From the NCBI RefSeq assembly GCF_001428005.1, contig NZ_LMSB01000023.1:90953-154952 (forward strand): a stretch of 64,000 nucleotides of DNA, written 5' to 3'. Every line of letters starts with the position of its first letter. The first letter of the stretch is position 1. This document shows positions 18,025 to 27,641 of the stretch, in pieces. The stretch is from Arthrobacter sp. Soil736 (lineage in GTDB: Bacteria > Actinomycetota > Actinomycetes > Actinomycetales > Micrococcaceae). The notes under the pieces were generated by a model. The model saw only the letters and a list, made by a program, of their open reading frames with translations. It was not told where the DNA came from and did no database searches. The position numbers and the translations under genes are program-made.

Positions 18025-18912
18025 GTGACTGACCCGATTCCCCCCGCCTCCGGTACTGCGCCAGCCCCGCTGTTTGGCGCCTCCGATATCCGCAGGCTGG
18101 CCGAGGAAATCGGCGTCCGCCCCACCAAGACCTTGGGCCAGAACTTCGTGATCGACGGCAACACCATCCGCCGGATCGTGGCCGCGGCGGGCATCGGCGC
18201 GGAGGAAACCGTCCTTGAGATCGGCCCCGGTCTCGGTTCCCTGACGCTCGGCCTGCTGGACGCGGCAAAGTCCGTGGTCGCCGTCGAGATTGATCCCGTC
18301 CTGGCCGCCAAGCTGCCGGAAACGGTCCGGCAGTGGCGCCCCGACGCCGCCGGGGAATTCCACCTGGTGCGTGCCGACGCCATGAAAGTCACGGAGCTCC
18401 CGGCGGAGCCCACGGCGCTGGTGGCAAACCTGCCGTATAACGTGGCCGTGCCCGTGGTGCTCCACCTCCTGCAGCACTTCCCGTCGATCCGGCACGGCCT
18501 TGTGATGGTGCAGGACGAAGTGGCGGACCGGCTCGCCGCCGGCCCCGGCTCCAAGATCTACGGCGTGCCCTCGGTCAAGGCCGCGTGGTACAGCAGCATG
18601 CGCAAGGCGGGTGTCATCGGAATGAACGTGTTCTGGCCGGCACCCAAGATCCAGTCCGGACTGGTGGCCTTTACGCGCCGCGAACCGCCGGCCACCACAG
18701 CCAGCCGCGAGCAGGTTTTCGCCGTGATCGACGCGGCCTTTGCCCAGCGCCGAAAAACGCTTCGCGCCGCCCTCGCAGGGTGGGCGGGGAGCGCCGCCGA
18801 AGCGGAGCGCTGCCTCGTGGCGGCGGGCGTGGACCCCACCGCGCGCGGCGAAGTCATCGACATCGCCGCGTTCGCCCGGATCGCCGAAGCCCGCCAGGCC
18901 GCAGGCGCCTGA
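18025..18912 (+). CDS. rsmA: 16S rRNA dimethyladenosine transferase
   Basis: 295 residues (KsgA); dimethylates A1518 and A1519 of 16S rRNA with SAM during 30S maturation. [16 protein letters not shown] (about 37-52), the SAM loop [17 protein letters not shown], acidic [10 protein letters not shown] and catalytic motif [11 protein letters not shown] are all seen, with the KsgA C-terminal helical domain. GTG start supported by the leaderless -10 box. It is followed by ispE, as in mycobacteria. Confidence 0.97.
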   Translation: MTDPIPPASGTAPAPLFGASDIRRLAEEIGVRPTKTLGQNFVIDGNTIRRIVAAAGIGAEETVLEIGPGLGSLTLGLLDAAKSVVAVEIDPVLAAKLPETVRQWRPDAAGEFHLVRADAMKVTELPAEPTALVANLPYNVAVPVVLHLLQHFPSIRHGLVMVQDEVADRLAAGPGSKIYGVPSVKAAWYSSMRKAGVIGMNVFWPAPKIQSGLVAFTRREPPATTASREQVFAVIDAAFAQRRKTLRAALAGWAGSAAEAERCLVAAGVDPTARGEVIDIAAFARIAEARQAAGA

Positions 18913-18997
18913 TGCGGCGAAGCCGGACCCCGGCAACAGTGTCCCAGGACCACGCCGCGCTGCCGGGCCCTTCTTGGAGCCCGGCACCACCATGCCC

Positions 18998-19003
18998 TAG
19001 CTT
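18998..19003 (+). promoter_or_regulatory. -10 box of ispE (leaderless)
   Basis: TAGCTT ends 6 bases before the ATG at 19010. Confidence 0.45.
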
Positions 19004-19009
19004 GGACTC

Positions 19010-19972
19010 ATGAACGCAGTGAGAGGGCGCTTTGCGGCAAGGACCGTCCGGGTCAAGGCTCCGGGCAAAGTGAACGTCTCACTGGATGTGGGCCCTCTGC
19101 GTCCGGACGGCTACCATTCCGTGGCCAGCGTGTACCTGGCCGTCTCCTTGTACGAGGAAGTGGCTGCCACCAGCACTCCGACCGACGGCATCACCGTCAG
19201 CATCAGTCCCGCCAGCACCCTGGACCTGGACGGCGTTGATATTCCGCTCGATGAGCGCAACCTCGCCTACAGGGCGGCCGCCATCATGGCTGATGTTTCG
19301 GAACACCCCACGGGCGTGCACCTGGAAATCACCAAACGGGTGCCGGTGGCCGGCGGCATGGGCGGGGGATCGGCGGACGCCGCCGCCACCCTGCTGGCCT
19401 GCGACGCGTTATGGAACAGCGGCCTGTCCCGGGATGAACTGGCCCACCTCGCCGCCGAGCTTGGTGCGGACGTGCCGTTTGCGCTGCTGGGCGGTACGGC
19501 AGTGGGGCTGGGCGTGGGCGATGACCTGTCGCCAGCCCTGGCCAGGGCGCAGATGGACTGGGTGCTGGTCACTGCCGAATTCGGGCTCCCCACCCCGGAG
19601 GTCTTCCGGACGCTGGACAGGCTGCGTGATGCCGAGGGGCTCGACGTCGCGGAGCCCACAGCCGTGGACCCGCAGGTCCTGCAGGCACTGCGGAGCGGCG
19701 ACGCCGACGCCCTGAGCCGGGTCCTCGTCAACGACCTCCAACGGGCATCCATCGAACTTGCGCCGAGCCTCCGGGACACCCTGGGCCTTGGCGAGTCATC
19801 CGGAGCCATTGCCGGGATCGTCTCCGGCTCCGGCCCCACCGTTGCGTTGCTGGCCCACAGCCCCGAGGCCGCGGAAGGGCTCGCCGAGGAGCTCTTGCAC
19901 AAGGGCCTCAGCGCGATTGCCGTCCACGGCCCGGTGCCCGGCGCCCGCATCATCTCCGATACCCTCCTTTAA
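19010..19972 (+). CDS. ispE: 4-diphosphocytidyl-2-C-methyl-D-erythritol kinase
   Basis: 320 residues, GHMP kinase of the MEP isoprenoid pathway; phosphorylates CDP-methylerythritol. N-terminal VKAPGKVNVSLDVGPLRPDG, the GHMP phosphate loop PVAGGMGGGSADAAATLL (about 106-123) and the C-terminal GIVSGSGPTVALLA glycine motif are visible. ATG at 19010 has its own leaderless -10 box although ksgA ends only 97 bases upstream, so the two may be transcribed separately. Followed by the ABC-F gene after 49 bases. Confidence 0.97.
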   Translation: MNAVRGRFAARTVRVKAPGKVNVSLDVGPLRPDGYHSVASVYLAVSLYEEVAATSTPTDGITVSISPASTLDLDGVDIPLDERNLAYRAAAIMADVSEHPTGVHLEITKRVPVAGGMGGGSADAAATLLACDALWNSGLSRDELAHLAAELGADVPFALLGGTAVGLGVGDDLSPALARAQMDWVLVTAEFGLPTPEVFRTLDRLRDAEGLDVAEPTAVDPQVLQALRSGDADALSRVLVNDLQRASIELAPSLRDTLGLGESSGAIAGIVSGSGPTVALLAHSPEAAEGLAEELLHKGLSAIAVHGPVPGARIISDTLL

Positions 19973-20021
19973 TACCCTTCCAACTTTCAGATTCCCCGTT
20001 TGCAGAAGAAAGCAGTTCCCC

Positions 20022-21848
<1,827 letters not shown>

Positions 21849-21861
21849 CGCCGTCGGGTGC

Positions 21862-22158
21862 CGGAAGCGGCCCTTCCGCGTCGCTTAGACACAGGGCAAA
21901 AAGGGACGCTCCGGTCGCTGGGCGACCTCCACGTCCCGATGCCCTGCGATGCGCTCCTTTCGGAAGAACCGCCTCCGGCGGTCGCACGCGGCAGACTCTC
22001 AGAGGATGCGCCGCCCCGAACGGAACGATCGGCAATAGCGGTGCGGGGGACCTTCGCGTAGGAGCGCATCGCGGCGCATCGGGCTCCGAAGGTCGCTCAG
22101 CGACCGTAGGGGCCCTTTTGCGTCGTGTCTAAGCGACGGCGAAGGGCCGTTGCGCCGC
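21862..22158. repeat. Large imperfect inverted repeat (arms ~105 bp), MITE-like
   Basis: Left arm about 21862-21966 and right arm about 22052-22158 are reverse complements with scattered differences. Best blocks: 14 of 14 at 21879-21892 with 22125-22138, and a ~32-base block at 21935-21966 with 22052-22083. The ~85-bp centre has small hairpins of its own. I see no convincing gene here; open frames across it are low-complexity and follow the repeat. Could be a non-autonomous mobile element or a long structured RNA. Confidence 0.8.
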
Positions 22159-22252
22159 GGACGTGACCACGGGCGACGGCGAAGGGCCGTTGCGCCGCGG
22201 ACGTGACCACGGGCGACGGCGAAGGGCCGTTGCGCCGCGTAGGTGACCACAG
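22133..22252. repeat. Three 40-bp tandem repeats
   Basis: Units start at 22133, 22173 and 22213; the first two are identical over 40 bases and the third differs near its end. Each begins GCGACGGCGAAGGGCCGTTG, which is the outer end of the adjacent large inverted repeat, so the end of that element has been amplified. Confidence 0.9.
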
Positions 22253-22271
22253 AGGGCGATGGGCGGCGGGC

Positions 22272-22958
22272 TTAGGACTCGCTGCGCAGCTCAGGTTCCT
22301 TCTTGAGGCCGGTCAGCCCGTTCCAGGCGAGGTTGACGAGGTGCGCGGCTACGGCGCGTTTGTCGGGCTTGCGGCTGTCCTGCCACCACTGGCCGGTCAT
22401 CGCCACCATCCCCACGAGCATCTGGGCGTACATGGCGCCGTCGGCTGCACTGAAGCCGCGGCGGGCGAATTCGTCGGACAGTATGTGCTCCACCCGGGCC
22501 GTGACGTGCGAGAGCAGGGTGGAAAAGGCGCCTTCGGGCTGGGACGGGGGAGCGTCACGCATGAGGATGCGGAAGCCGTCGGTGCGGTCCTCGATGTACG
22601 TCAGCAGGGCCAGGGCGGCACGTTCAACCAGGACCCTCGGTTTGGCTTCGTCGGCCAGGGCGTCGTTGATGGAGGCCAACAGGATCTTGAACTCGAATTC
22701 CACCACCTGGGTGTACAGGCCCTCCTTCGAGCCAAAGTGTTCATAGATCACGGGCTTTGAGACGCCGGCCGCGGCGGCGATCTCCTCGATGGTGGTGCCG
22801 TCCAGGCCGCGCACCGCGAAGAGGCCCCGCCCCACTTCCACCAGCTGGGAACGCCGCTGCGGCCCGGTCATCCGGGACCGCGGGATGCGCGCGGGGACCG
22901 CCTCCGGCTTTGCTGTCCGGTTCCCCGCACCGTCAGTCGTCCCTGTGCTGTTGCTCAC
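22272..22958 (-). CDS. TetR/AcrR family transcriptional regulator
   Basis: 228 residues. An Arg/Pro-rich N-terminal tail is followed by the TetR DNA-binding domain (about 30-85) with TTIEEIAAAAGVSKPVIYEHF as the helix-turn-helix region, then a ligand-binding domain. GTG start at 22958. On the minus strand CATGAT lies 6 bases upstream of the start, a weak leaderless -10. No obvious target operon is adjacent: downstream is the repeat element and upstream is tRNA-Gln, so its regulon is unknown. Confidence 0.93.
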   Translation of the reverse strand: MSNSTGTTDGAGNRTAKPEAVPARIPRSRMTGPQRRSQLVEVGRGLFAVRGLDGTTIEEIAAAAGVSKPVIYEHFGSKEGLYTQVVEFEFKILLASINDALADEAKPRVLVERAALALLTYIEDRTDGFRILMRDAPPSQPEGAFSTLLSHVTARVEHILSDEFARRGFSAADGAMYAQMLVGMVAMTGQWWQDSRKPDKRAVAAHLVNLAWNGLTGLKKEPELRSES

Positions 22959-23117
22959 CGTCCCATCATGCCTTACGCCAAGCGGTGCCCAGCGGTCCGT
23001 GGTAAGTCCGGGCGCGCTGTCCGCGCCGGTCCGGCGGCCCGGCAGGCCGAGGTCGCACGAGCATCAACGTTCGTGGCAGAATTGGTTCTCGTGCCTCGGC
23101 CTTTGGGCCTAGGCGTG

Positions 23118-23189
23118 GTCCGCCCTGGTGTAATGGCAGCACCCCGGCCTTTGGAGCCGTGGAGTATAGGTTCGAATCCTATGGGCGGA
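23118..23189 (+). tRNA. tRNA-Gln (anticodon TTG)
   Basis: Acceptor stem TCCGCCC (23118-23124) pairs fully with GGGCGGA (23182-23188), discriminator A23189, no encoded CCA. The D arm GTGT/GCAC, anticodon loop CTTTGGA with TTG at 34-36, and T arm ATAGG-TTCGAAT-CCTAT are all present. One mismatch (C-T) tops the anticodon stem. It lies just upstream of glmU, a common actinobacterial arrangement. Confidence 0.95.
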
Positions 23190-23211
23190 ACTGCTGCATC
23201 AGAGGTGTCCA

Positions 23212-23217
23212 GTAGGA
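23212..23217 (+). promoter_or_regulatory. Possible -10 box for glmU-prs
   Basis: TAGGAT between tRNA-Gln and glmU would give a leader of about 75 bases to the glmU start. No good -35 is visible. Confidence 0.3.
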
Positions 23218-23297
23218 TAAAGCCTGTTGCCGGTTCCGGGCACACGCTCGGACGCCGCGCATGTAGTACCGCGCAACCGAGCAAGGAGAGCCCGTAC

Positions 23298-24797
23298 GTG
23301 AGCCCCGAGAAGTCCGGCCCAGCCGCCGTAATCGTCCTAGCTGCAGGTGCCGGTACCCGGATGAAGTCCCGTACCCCCAAGATCCTCCACGAAATCGGAG
23401 GCCGCTCCATGGTCGGCCACGCCTTGCTGGCCGCGCGCAGCATCAACCCCCAGCGGCTCGCCCTTGTGGTCCGCCACGAACGGGACCGCGTGGCAGCCCA
23501 CCTCAAGGGGCTCGATCCCGAGGCCCTCATCGTGGACCAGGATGAGGTTCCCGGCACCGGACGGGCCGTTGAAGTGGCGCTCGAGGCACTCGACGCCGAC
23601 GCCCCGGTGGCCGGCACCGTGGTCGTGACCTACGGCGATGTCCCGCTGCTGACCGGCGAGATGCTCGCCGAACTCGTCAACACCCACGAATTCGAGGGCA
23701 ACGCCGTCACGGTGCTGACCGCGCTCCTCGAGGATGCCGCGGGCTACGGCCGCATCCTGCGCGGAGAAGACGGAACGGTCACCGGCATCCGCGAGCACAA
23801 GGACGCCACCGACGCCGAGCGTGAAATCCGCGAAATCAACTCAGGAATCTACGCTTTCGACGCTTCCGTGCTGAGGGACGCCCTCCGGCACGTCACCACC
23901 GACAACTCGCAGGGCGAGAAGTACCTGACCGACGTCCTGGGGCTGGCCCGCGAAGCCGGCGGCCGGGTCGCCGCCGTCGTCACCGCCGACCGCTGGCAGG
24001 TCGAGGGTGCCAATGACCGCGTGCAGCTCGCCGCCCTCGGCGCCGAACACAACCGCCGGATCGTGGAGTCGTGGATGCGCGCAGGGGTCACCGTGGTGGA
24101 CCCCGCCACCACGTGGATCGACTCCACCGTCACGCTCGCCGAGGACGTCCGGATCCTGCCCAACACCCAGCTGCACGGCGGCACCACAGTGGCGAGGGAC
24201 GCCGTCGTCGGCCCCGACTCCACCCTGACCGATGTCCGCATCGGCGAGGGCGCCAAAGTGACGCGCACCCACGGTTCGGGTGCGGAGATCGGCGCGGGCG
24301 CGAGCGTCGGGCCGTTCACCTACCTGCGCCCGGGCACCATCCTGGGGGAGACCGGCAAGATCGGCGCCTTCTACGAAACCAAGAACGTGAAAATCGGCCG
24401 CGGCTCCAAACTGTCGCACCTGGGCTACGCCGGGGACGCCGAAATCGGCGAGGACACCAACATCGGCTGCGGCAACATCACCGCCAATTACGACGGCGAG
24501 AAGAAGCACCGCACGGTGATCGGCTCGGGCGTCCGCACCGGTTCCAACACAGTATTCGTCGCACCGGTCACGGTGGGGGACGGTGCCTACAGCGGCGCCG
24601 GAGCCGTGATCCGCAAGGACGTACCCGCAGGAGCCCTGGCGCTGTCCATGGCCGCGCAGCGCAACGACGAGGGCTGGGTCAAGGCAAACCGCCCTGGCAC
24701 GCTGTCCGCGGAACTGGCAGAAGCCGCAGCGGCCCGCGAAGCCCGCAAAGATTCCCCAAATTCCCCGGCATCTACAGAAGAGGGCACGCAACCATGA
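23298..24797 (+). CDS. glmU: Bifunctional UDP-GlcNAc pyrophosphorylase / GlcN-1-P acetyltransferase
   Basis: 499 residues; makes UDP-GlcNAc for peptidoglycan. N-terminal nucleotidyltransferase motif LAAGAGTRMKS with the following PKILHEIGG, VTYGDVPLL, and a C-terminal left-handed beta-helix (about 260-460) containing YLRPGTILGETGKIGAFYE and NIGCGNITANYDG. GTG start at 23298 chosen for AAGGAGAG 8 bases upstream; the frame stays open through the tRNA, which rules out the earlier start. The stop overlaps the prs start (ATGA at 24794-24797), so the two are translationally coupled. Confidence 0.98.
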   Translation: MSPEKSGPAAVIVLAAGAGTRMKSRTPKILHEIGGRSMVGHALLAARSINPQRLALVVRHERDRVAAHLKGLDPEALIVDQDEVPGTGRAVEVALEALDADAPVAGTVVVTYGDVPLLTGEMLAELVNTHEFEGNAVTVLTALLEDAAGYGRILRGEDGTVTGIREHKDATDAEREIREINSGIYAFDASVLRDALRHVTTDNSQGEKYLTDVLGLAREAGGRVAAVVTADRWQVEGANDRVQLAALGAEHNRRIVESWMRAGVTVVDPATTWIDSTVTLAEDVRILPNTQLHGGTTVARDAVVGPDSTLTDVRIGEGAKVTRTHGSGAEIGAGASVGPFTYLRPGTILGETGKIGAFYETKNVKIGRGSKLSHLGYAGDAEIGEDTNIGCGNITANYDGEKKHRTVIGSGVRTGSNTVFVAPVTVGDGAYSGAGAVIRKDVPAGALALSMAAQRNDEGWVKANRPGTLSAELAEAAAAREARKDSPNSPASTEEGTQP

Positions 24798-25774
24798 CCG
24801 AAATTACGGCTCGCGGCGAGAAGAAGCTGGTGCTCGCCGCAGGGCGTGCCCACCCGGAGCTTGCCCGGGAAATCGCCAAGGAGCTGGGCACGGAGCTGCT
24901 GCCGGTCGACGCCTATGATTTCGCCAACGGCGAGATCTACGTCCGCGCCGGCGAGAGCGTCCGCGGAACCGACGCCTTCGTCATCCAGGCCCACCCGGCA
25001 CCGCTGAACAACTGGCTCATGGAACAGCTGATCATGATCGATTCGCTGAAGCGGGCCTCGGCCAAGCGGATCACTGTCGTCTCGCCGTTCTACCCCTATG
25101 CGCGCCAGGACAAGAAGGGCCGCGGCCGCGAGCCCATCTCGGCCCGCCTGGTGGCGGACATGTACAAGACAGCCGGCGCCGACCGCATCATGAGCGTGGA
25201 CCTGCACACCTCCCAGATCCAGGGCTTCTTTGACGGCCCCGTGGACCACCTCATGGCCATCCCGCTGCTCGCGGACTACATCCGCACCAGGGTCGAAGCC
25301 GAAAACATCACCGTGGTCTCCCCGGACACCGGACGAGTCCGCGTGGCGGAGCAGTGGGCGGAGCGCCTCGGCGGCGCGCCGCTGGCCTTCGTGCACAAGA
25401 GCCGTGACCTCACGGTGCCCAACCAAGCCGTGTCCAAGACCGTCGTGGGCCAGATCGAAGGACGGACCTGCGTCCTCATCGACGACATGATCGACACCGG
25501 CGGAACCATCTCCGGCGCCGTCCAGGTGCTCAAGAACGCCGGCGCCAAGGATGTCATCATCGCTGCCACGCACGCGGTCTTCTCCGATCCCGCCGCGCGG
25601 CGGCTCTCCGAGTCCGGCGCCCGTGAAGTGGTGGTCACCAACACGCTGCCCATCACGCCGGACAAGCGCTTCCCCGAACTCACGGTCCTCTCCATCGCAC
25701 CGCTCATTGCGCGTGCCATCCGTGAAGTGTTCGACGACGGTTCGGTCACCAGCCTGTTCGACGGCAACGCCTGA
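24794..25774 (+). CDS. prs: Ribose-phosphate pyrophosphokinase
   Basis: 326 residues; makes PRPP from ribose-5-phosphate and ATP for nucleotide, His and Trp synthesis. SPFYPYARQDKKGRGREPIS (ATP site and flexible loop), VDLHTSQIQGFFD, and the PRPP-binding loop VLIDDMIDTGGTIS are present. ATG overlaps the glmU stop. Ends just before a strong terminator. Confidence 0.98.
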   Translation: MTEITARGEKKLVLAAGRAHPELAREIAKELGTELLPVDAYDFANGEIYVRAGESVRGTDAFVIQAHPAPLNNWLMEQLIMIDSLKRASAKRITVVSPFYPYARQDKKGRGREPISARLVADMYKTAGADRIMSVDLHTSQIQGFFDGPVDHLMAIPLLADYIRTRVEAENITVVSPDTGRVRVAEQWAERLGGAPLAFVHKSRDLTVPNQAVSKTVVGQIEGRTCVLIDDMIDTGGTISGAVQVLKNAGAKDVIIAATHAVFSDPAARRLSESGAREVVVTNTLPITPDKRFPELTVLSIAPLIARAIREVFDDGSVTSLFDGNA

Positions 25775-25797
25775 CATAGCTGACTGAACGTCGCCGG

Positions 25798-25838
25798 CCG
25801 GCGTTGTGCCCGTTTTCAGTAATCGGGCACAACGCTGG
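25798..25838 (+). terminator. Terminator after prs
   Basis: Fifteen-base arms 25798-25812 and 25824-25838 with one wobble and an 11-base loop; a T-run (ATTTTTCC) follows shortly. Confidence 0.75.
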
Positions 25839-25844
25839 TAGGAT
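25815..25844 (+). promoter_or_regulatory. Candidate promoter of rplY
   Basis: TTCAGT (25815-25820) and TAGGAT (25839-25844) are spaced 18 bases apart. The promoter overlaps the prs terminator stem and would give a leader of about 240 bases. Confidence 0.35.
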
Positions 25845-25984
25845 TTTTCCCGATACCTTGGCGAGGGAGAGCACCTCCGGAAATCCGGACTGCTGGTCTC
25901 CGTTATCGACTGGGTCTGAAACTCCCTTCTGGAAGGGCCGGCCCCCGGCCGCCCGGCGTTGAAGGTCGCTGCAGACCTCCGCCC

Positions 25985-26074
25985 TTGCTGAACACAGTTT
26001 TGTTGAACACAGCCTTGTTGAACACAGCCTTGTTGAACGCAGTTTTGATCAACACAGCCTTGTTCAACACAGTA
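25985..26074 (+). repeat. Six 15-bp tandem repeats in the rplY leader
   Basis: Six consecutive units starting at 25985, 26000, 26015, 26030, 26045 and 26060, consensus TTGTTGAACACAGCC. They end 19 bases before the rplY start, just upstream of its ribosome binding site. No spacers, so not CRISPR. Confidence 0.9.
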
Positions 26075-26093
26075 AAGCCACCAGGAGAAACAC

Positions 26094-26702
26094 ATGTCTG
26101 AGCAGAAGCTCGCAGCAGAAGTACGCGCCGAATTCGGCAAGGGCTACGCCCGCCGCGCCCGCATGGACGGCAAGATCCCGGCTGTCATCTACGGCCACGG
26201 CGCAGAGCCCATCCACATCACCCTCCCCGCCAAGGCCACCACGCTGGCCGCGCGCACCGCGAACGCCCTGCTGTCCCTGGACATCAACGGCGAGGCACAC
26301 CTTGCCCTTGTCAAGGACATCCAGCGCAACCCGATCAAGCAGATCATCGAGCACATTGACCTCCTGACCGTCCGCCAGGGCGAGAAGGTCACCGTGGATG
26401 TTCCCGTTCACCTGTCCGGCGAAACCGCCCCGGGCACCGTCCACAACCTGGAGCTCACCGTTGTCTCCCTCGAGGCCGAGGCAACCCACCTGCCCACCGC
26501 CGTCGAGGTAGACATTGAAGGCCGCGCGGCCGGCGAGCACATCCACGCCTCCGACCTGGTCCTCCCGAAGGGCTCCGTGCTGCTGACCGACGCCGAGTCC
26601 CTCGTCGTCAACATCTCCGAAGCCATCGAGGCTGCCGAAGAAGAAGGCGAAGAAGCGGCTGCCGCCGCAGAAGCAGCTCCGGCCGAAGCTTCCGCCGAGT
26701 AA
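26094..26702 (+). CDS. rplY: 50S ribosomal protein L25/general stress protein Ctc
   Basis: 202 residues; binds 5S rRNA. N-terminal L25 domain (EVRAEFGKGYARRARMDGKI, VIYGHG, ALVKDIQRNPIKQIIEHIDL) followed by the Ctc/TL5 beta domain (about 95-185) and a short acidic Ala/Glu tail. ATG with AGGAG 9 bases upstream. Preceded by an unusually long leader holding six 15-bp repeats, and followed by two hairpins. Confidence 0.97.
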   Translation: MSEQKLAAEVRAEFGKGYARRARMDGKIPAVIYGHGAEPIHITLPAKATTLAARTANALLSLDINGEAHLALVKDIQRNPIKQIIEHIDLLTVRQGEKVTVDVPVHLSGETAPGTVHNLELTVVSLEAEATHLPTAVEVDIEGRAAGEHIHASDLVLPKGSVLLTDAESLVVNISEAIEAAEEEGEEAAAAAEAAPAEASAE

Positions 26703-26720
26703 ATACCACGCTTCAATAAG

Positions 26721-26776
26721 CGGTGCGGTCACGCACCGTGTAACAGTGGCCGGGTCCCGTTCGGGCCCGGCCACTG
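26721..26776 (+). terminator. Tandem hairpins after rplY
   Basis: A perfect 7-bp stem (26721-26727/26732-26738) is followed by a stronger 14-bp stem (26744-26757/26763-26776) with one wobble. The second is the likely terminator. Confidence 0.65.
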
Positions 26777-26881
26777 GCGTACCGGCGGTGAGCCGCCGGG
26801 CGTTGAACCACTCCCTCCCGCACTGTTGCTGGCCCGCTTCTGTTGCCCGCGCTGCTCTCCCGGCCCGCCGGATGACCACTT

Positions 26882-26887
26882 TAGGAT
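26882..26887 (+). promoter_or_regulatory. -10 box of pth (leaderless)
   Basis: TAGGAT ends exactly 6 bases before the ATG at 26894; no ribosome binding site. Confidence 0.55.
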
Positions 26888-26893
26888 TGATGC

Positions 26894-27478
26894 ATGACTG
26901 ACACCTGGCTGATCGTAGGCCTCGGAAACCCCGGACCCGAGTACAGCCGCAACCGGCACAACGTGGGCCAGATGGTCCTCGACGAACTGGCCGCGCGCAT
27001 CGGCGGGAACTTCAAGGCCCACAAGTCCAGGGCCCAGATCCTTGAAGGCCGGCTCGGAATCGGAGGCCCGCGCCTCGTGCTGGCGAAACCCAGCACGTAC
27101 ATGAACGTCTCCGGCGGCCCCGTGTCCGCCCTGGCCAGGTTCTACGACGTTGACCCGTCCCGGGTGGTGGCGGTCCATGACGAAATCGATATTCCCTTTA
27201 ACACGGTGAAACTCAAGATCGGCGGCGGCGAAGGAGGCCACAACGGGCTTCGGGACATTTCCAAGGCGCTTGCCACCAAGGACTACCTTCGCGTCCGTGT
27301 GGGGGTCGGCCGGCCGCCGGGCCGGATGGACGCGGCAGATTACGTCCTGCGGGACTTCGCTCCTGCCGAAAAAAAGGAGCTGCCTTTCCTGCTGGACGAT
27401 GCCTCAGACGCCGTGGAACTGCTGATCAGGGAGGGCCTGACCGCTGCACAACAGAGGTTTCATCCCGCGAAAGTCTGA
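26894..27478 (+). CDS. pth: Peptidyl-tRNA hydrolase
   Basis: 194 residues; releases tRNA from stalled peptidyl-tRNA. GLGNPGPEYSRNRHNVGQMV (about 8-27) carries the catalytic His and Asn, LVLAKPSTYMNVSGGPV and GGGEGGHNGLRDI follow. Normal family length. rplY-pth adjacency is conserved in actinobacteria, but pth has its own leaderless promoter here. Confidence 0.98.
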   Translation: MTDTWLIVGLGNPGPEYSRNRHNVGQMVLDELAARIGGNFKAHKSRAQILEGRLGIGGPRLVLAKPSTYMNVSGGPVSALARFYDVDPSRVVAVHDEIDIPFNTVKLKIGGGEGGHNGLRDISKALATKDYLRVRVGVGRPPGRMDAADYVLRDFAPAEKKELPFLLDDASDAVELLIREGLTAAQQRFHPAKV

Positions 27479-27489
27479 GCGGCAAATTC

Positions 27490-27527
27490 ATATTCCGCCC
27501 GGGGAATATCAAGGTCACCTCAAGGTC
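27490..27527 (+). promoter_or_regulatory. Candidate operator upstream of the LuxR pair
   Basis: A palindrome ATATTCC/GGAATAT (27490-27496/27503-27509) abuts a direct repeat TCAAGGTC (27509-27516 and 27520-27527, 11-bp phase). Both lie in the 163-base gap before the first LuxR gene. Function is inferred from symmetry only. Confidence 0.3.
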
Positions 27528-27641
27528 TGCGAAAAGTGATTCAATGCCCTGTTTTACGGCAGGGGTAACGGGGTAGTCTTCTTCTAAGCGGGGGAGGCGA
27601 TGGGGCCTTAATCCTGCCAAGCGGGATGTAAGGAAAAGTTC

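Noticed and set aside
21999-22250. 83-codon minus-strand protein across the repeats
   Set aside because: Its sequence simply follows the repeats and has no ribosome binding site or known family.
22133-22252. CRISPR-like array at 40-bp repeats
   Set aside because: Units touch each other with no spacers; they are copies of an inverted-repeat end.
22968-23297. N-terminal extension of GlmU
   Set aside because: It runs through tRNA-Gln; a strong ribosome binding site marks the GTG at 23298.
25985-26074. CRISPR-like array before rplY
   Set aside because: Repeats are contiguous 15-mers without spacers and there are no cas genes.
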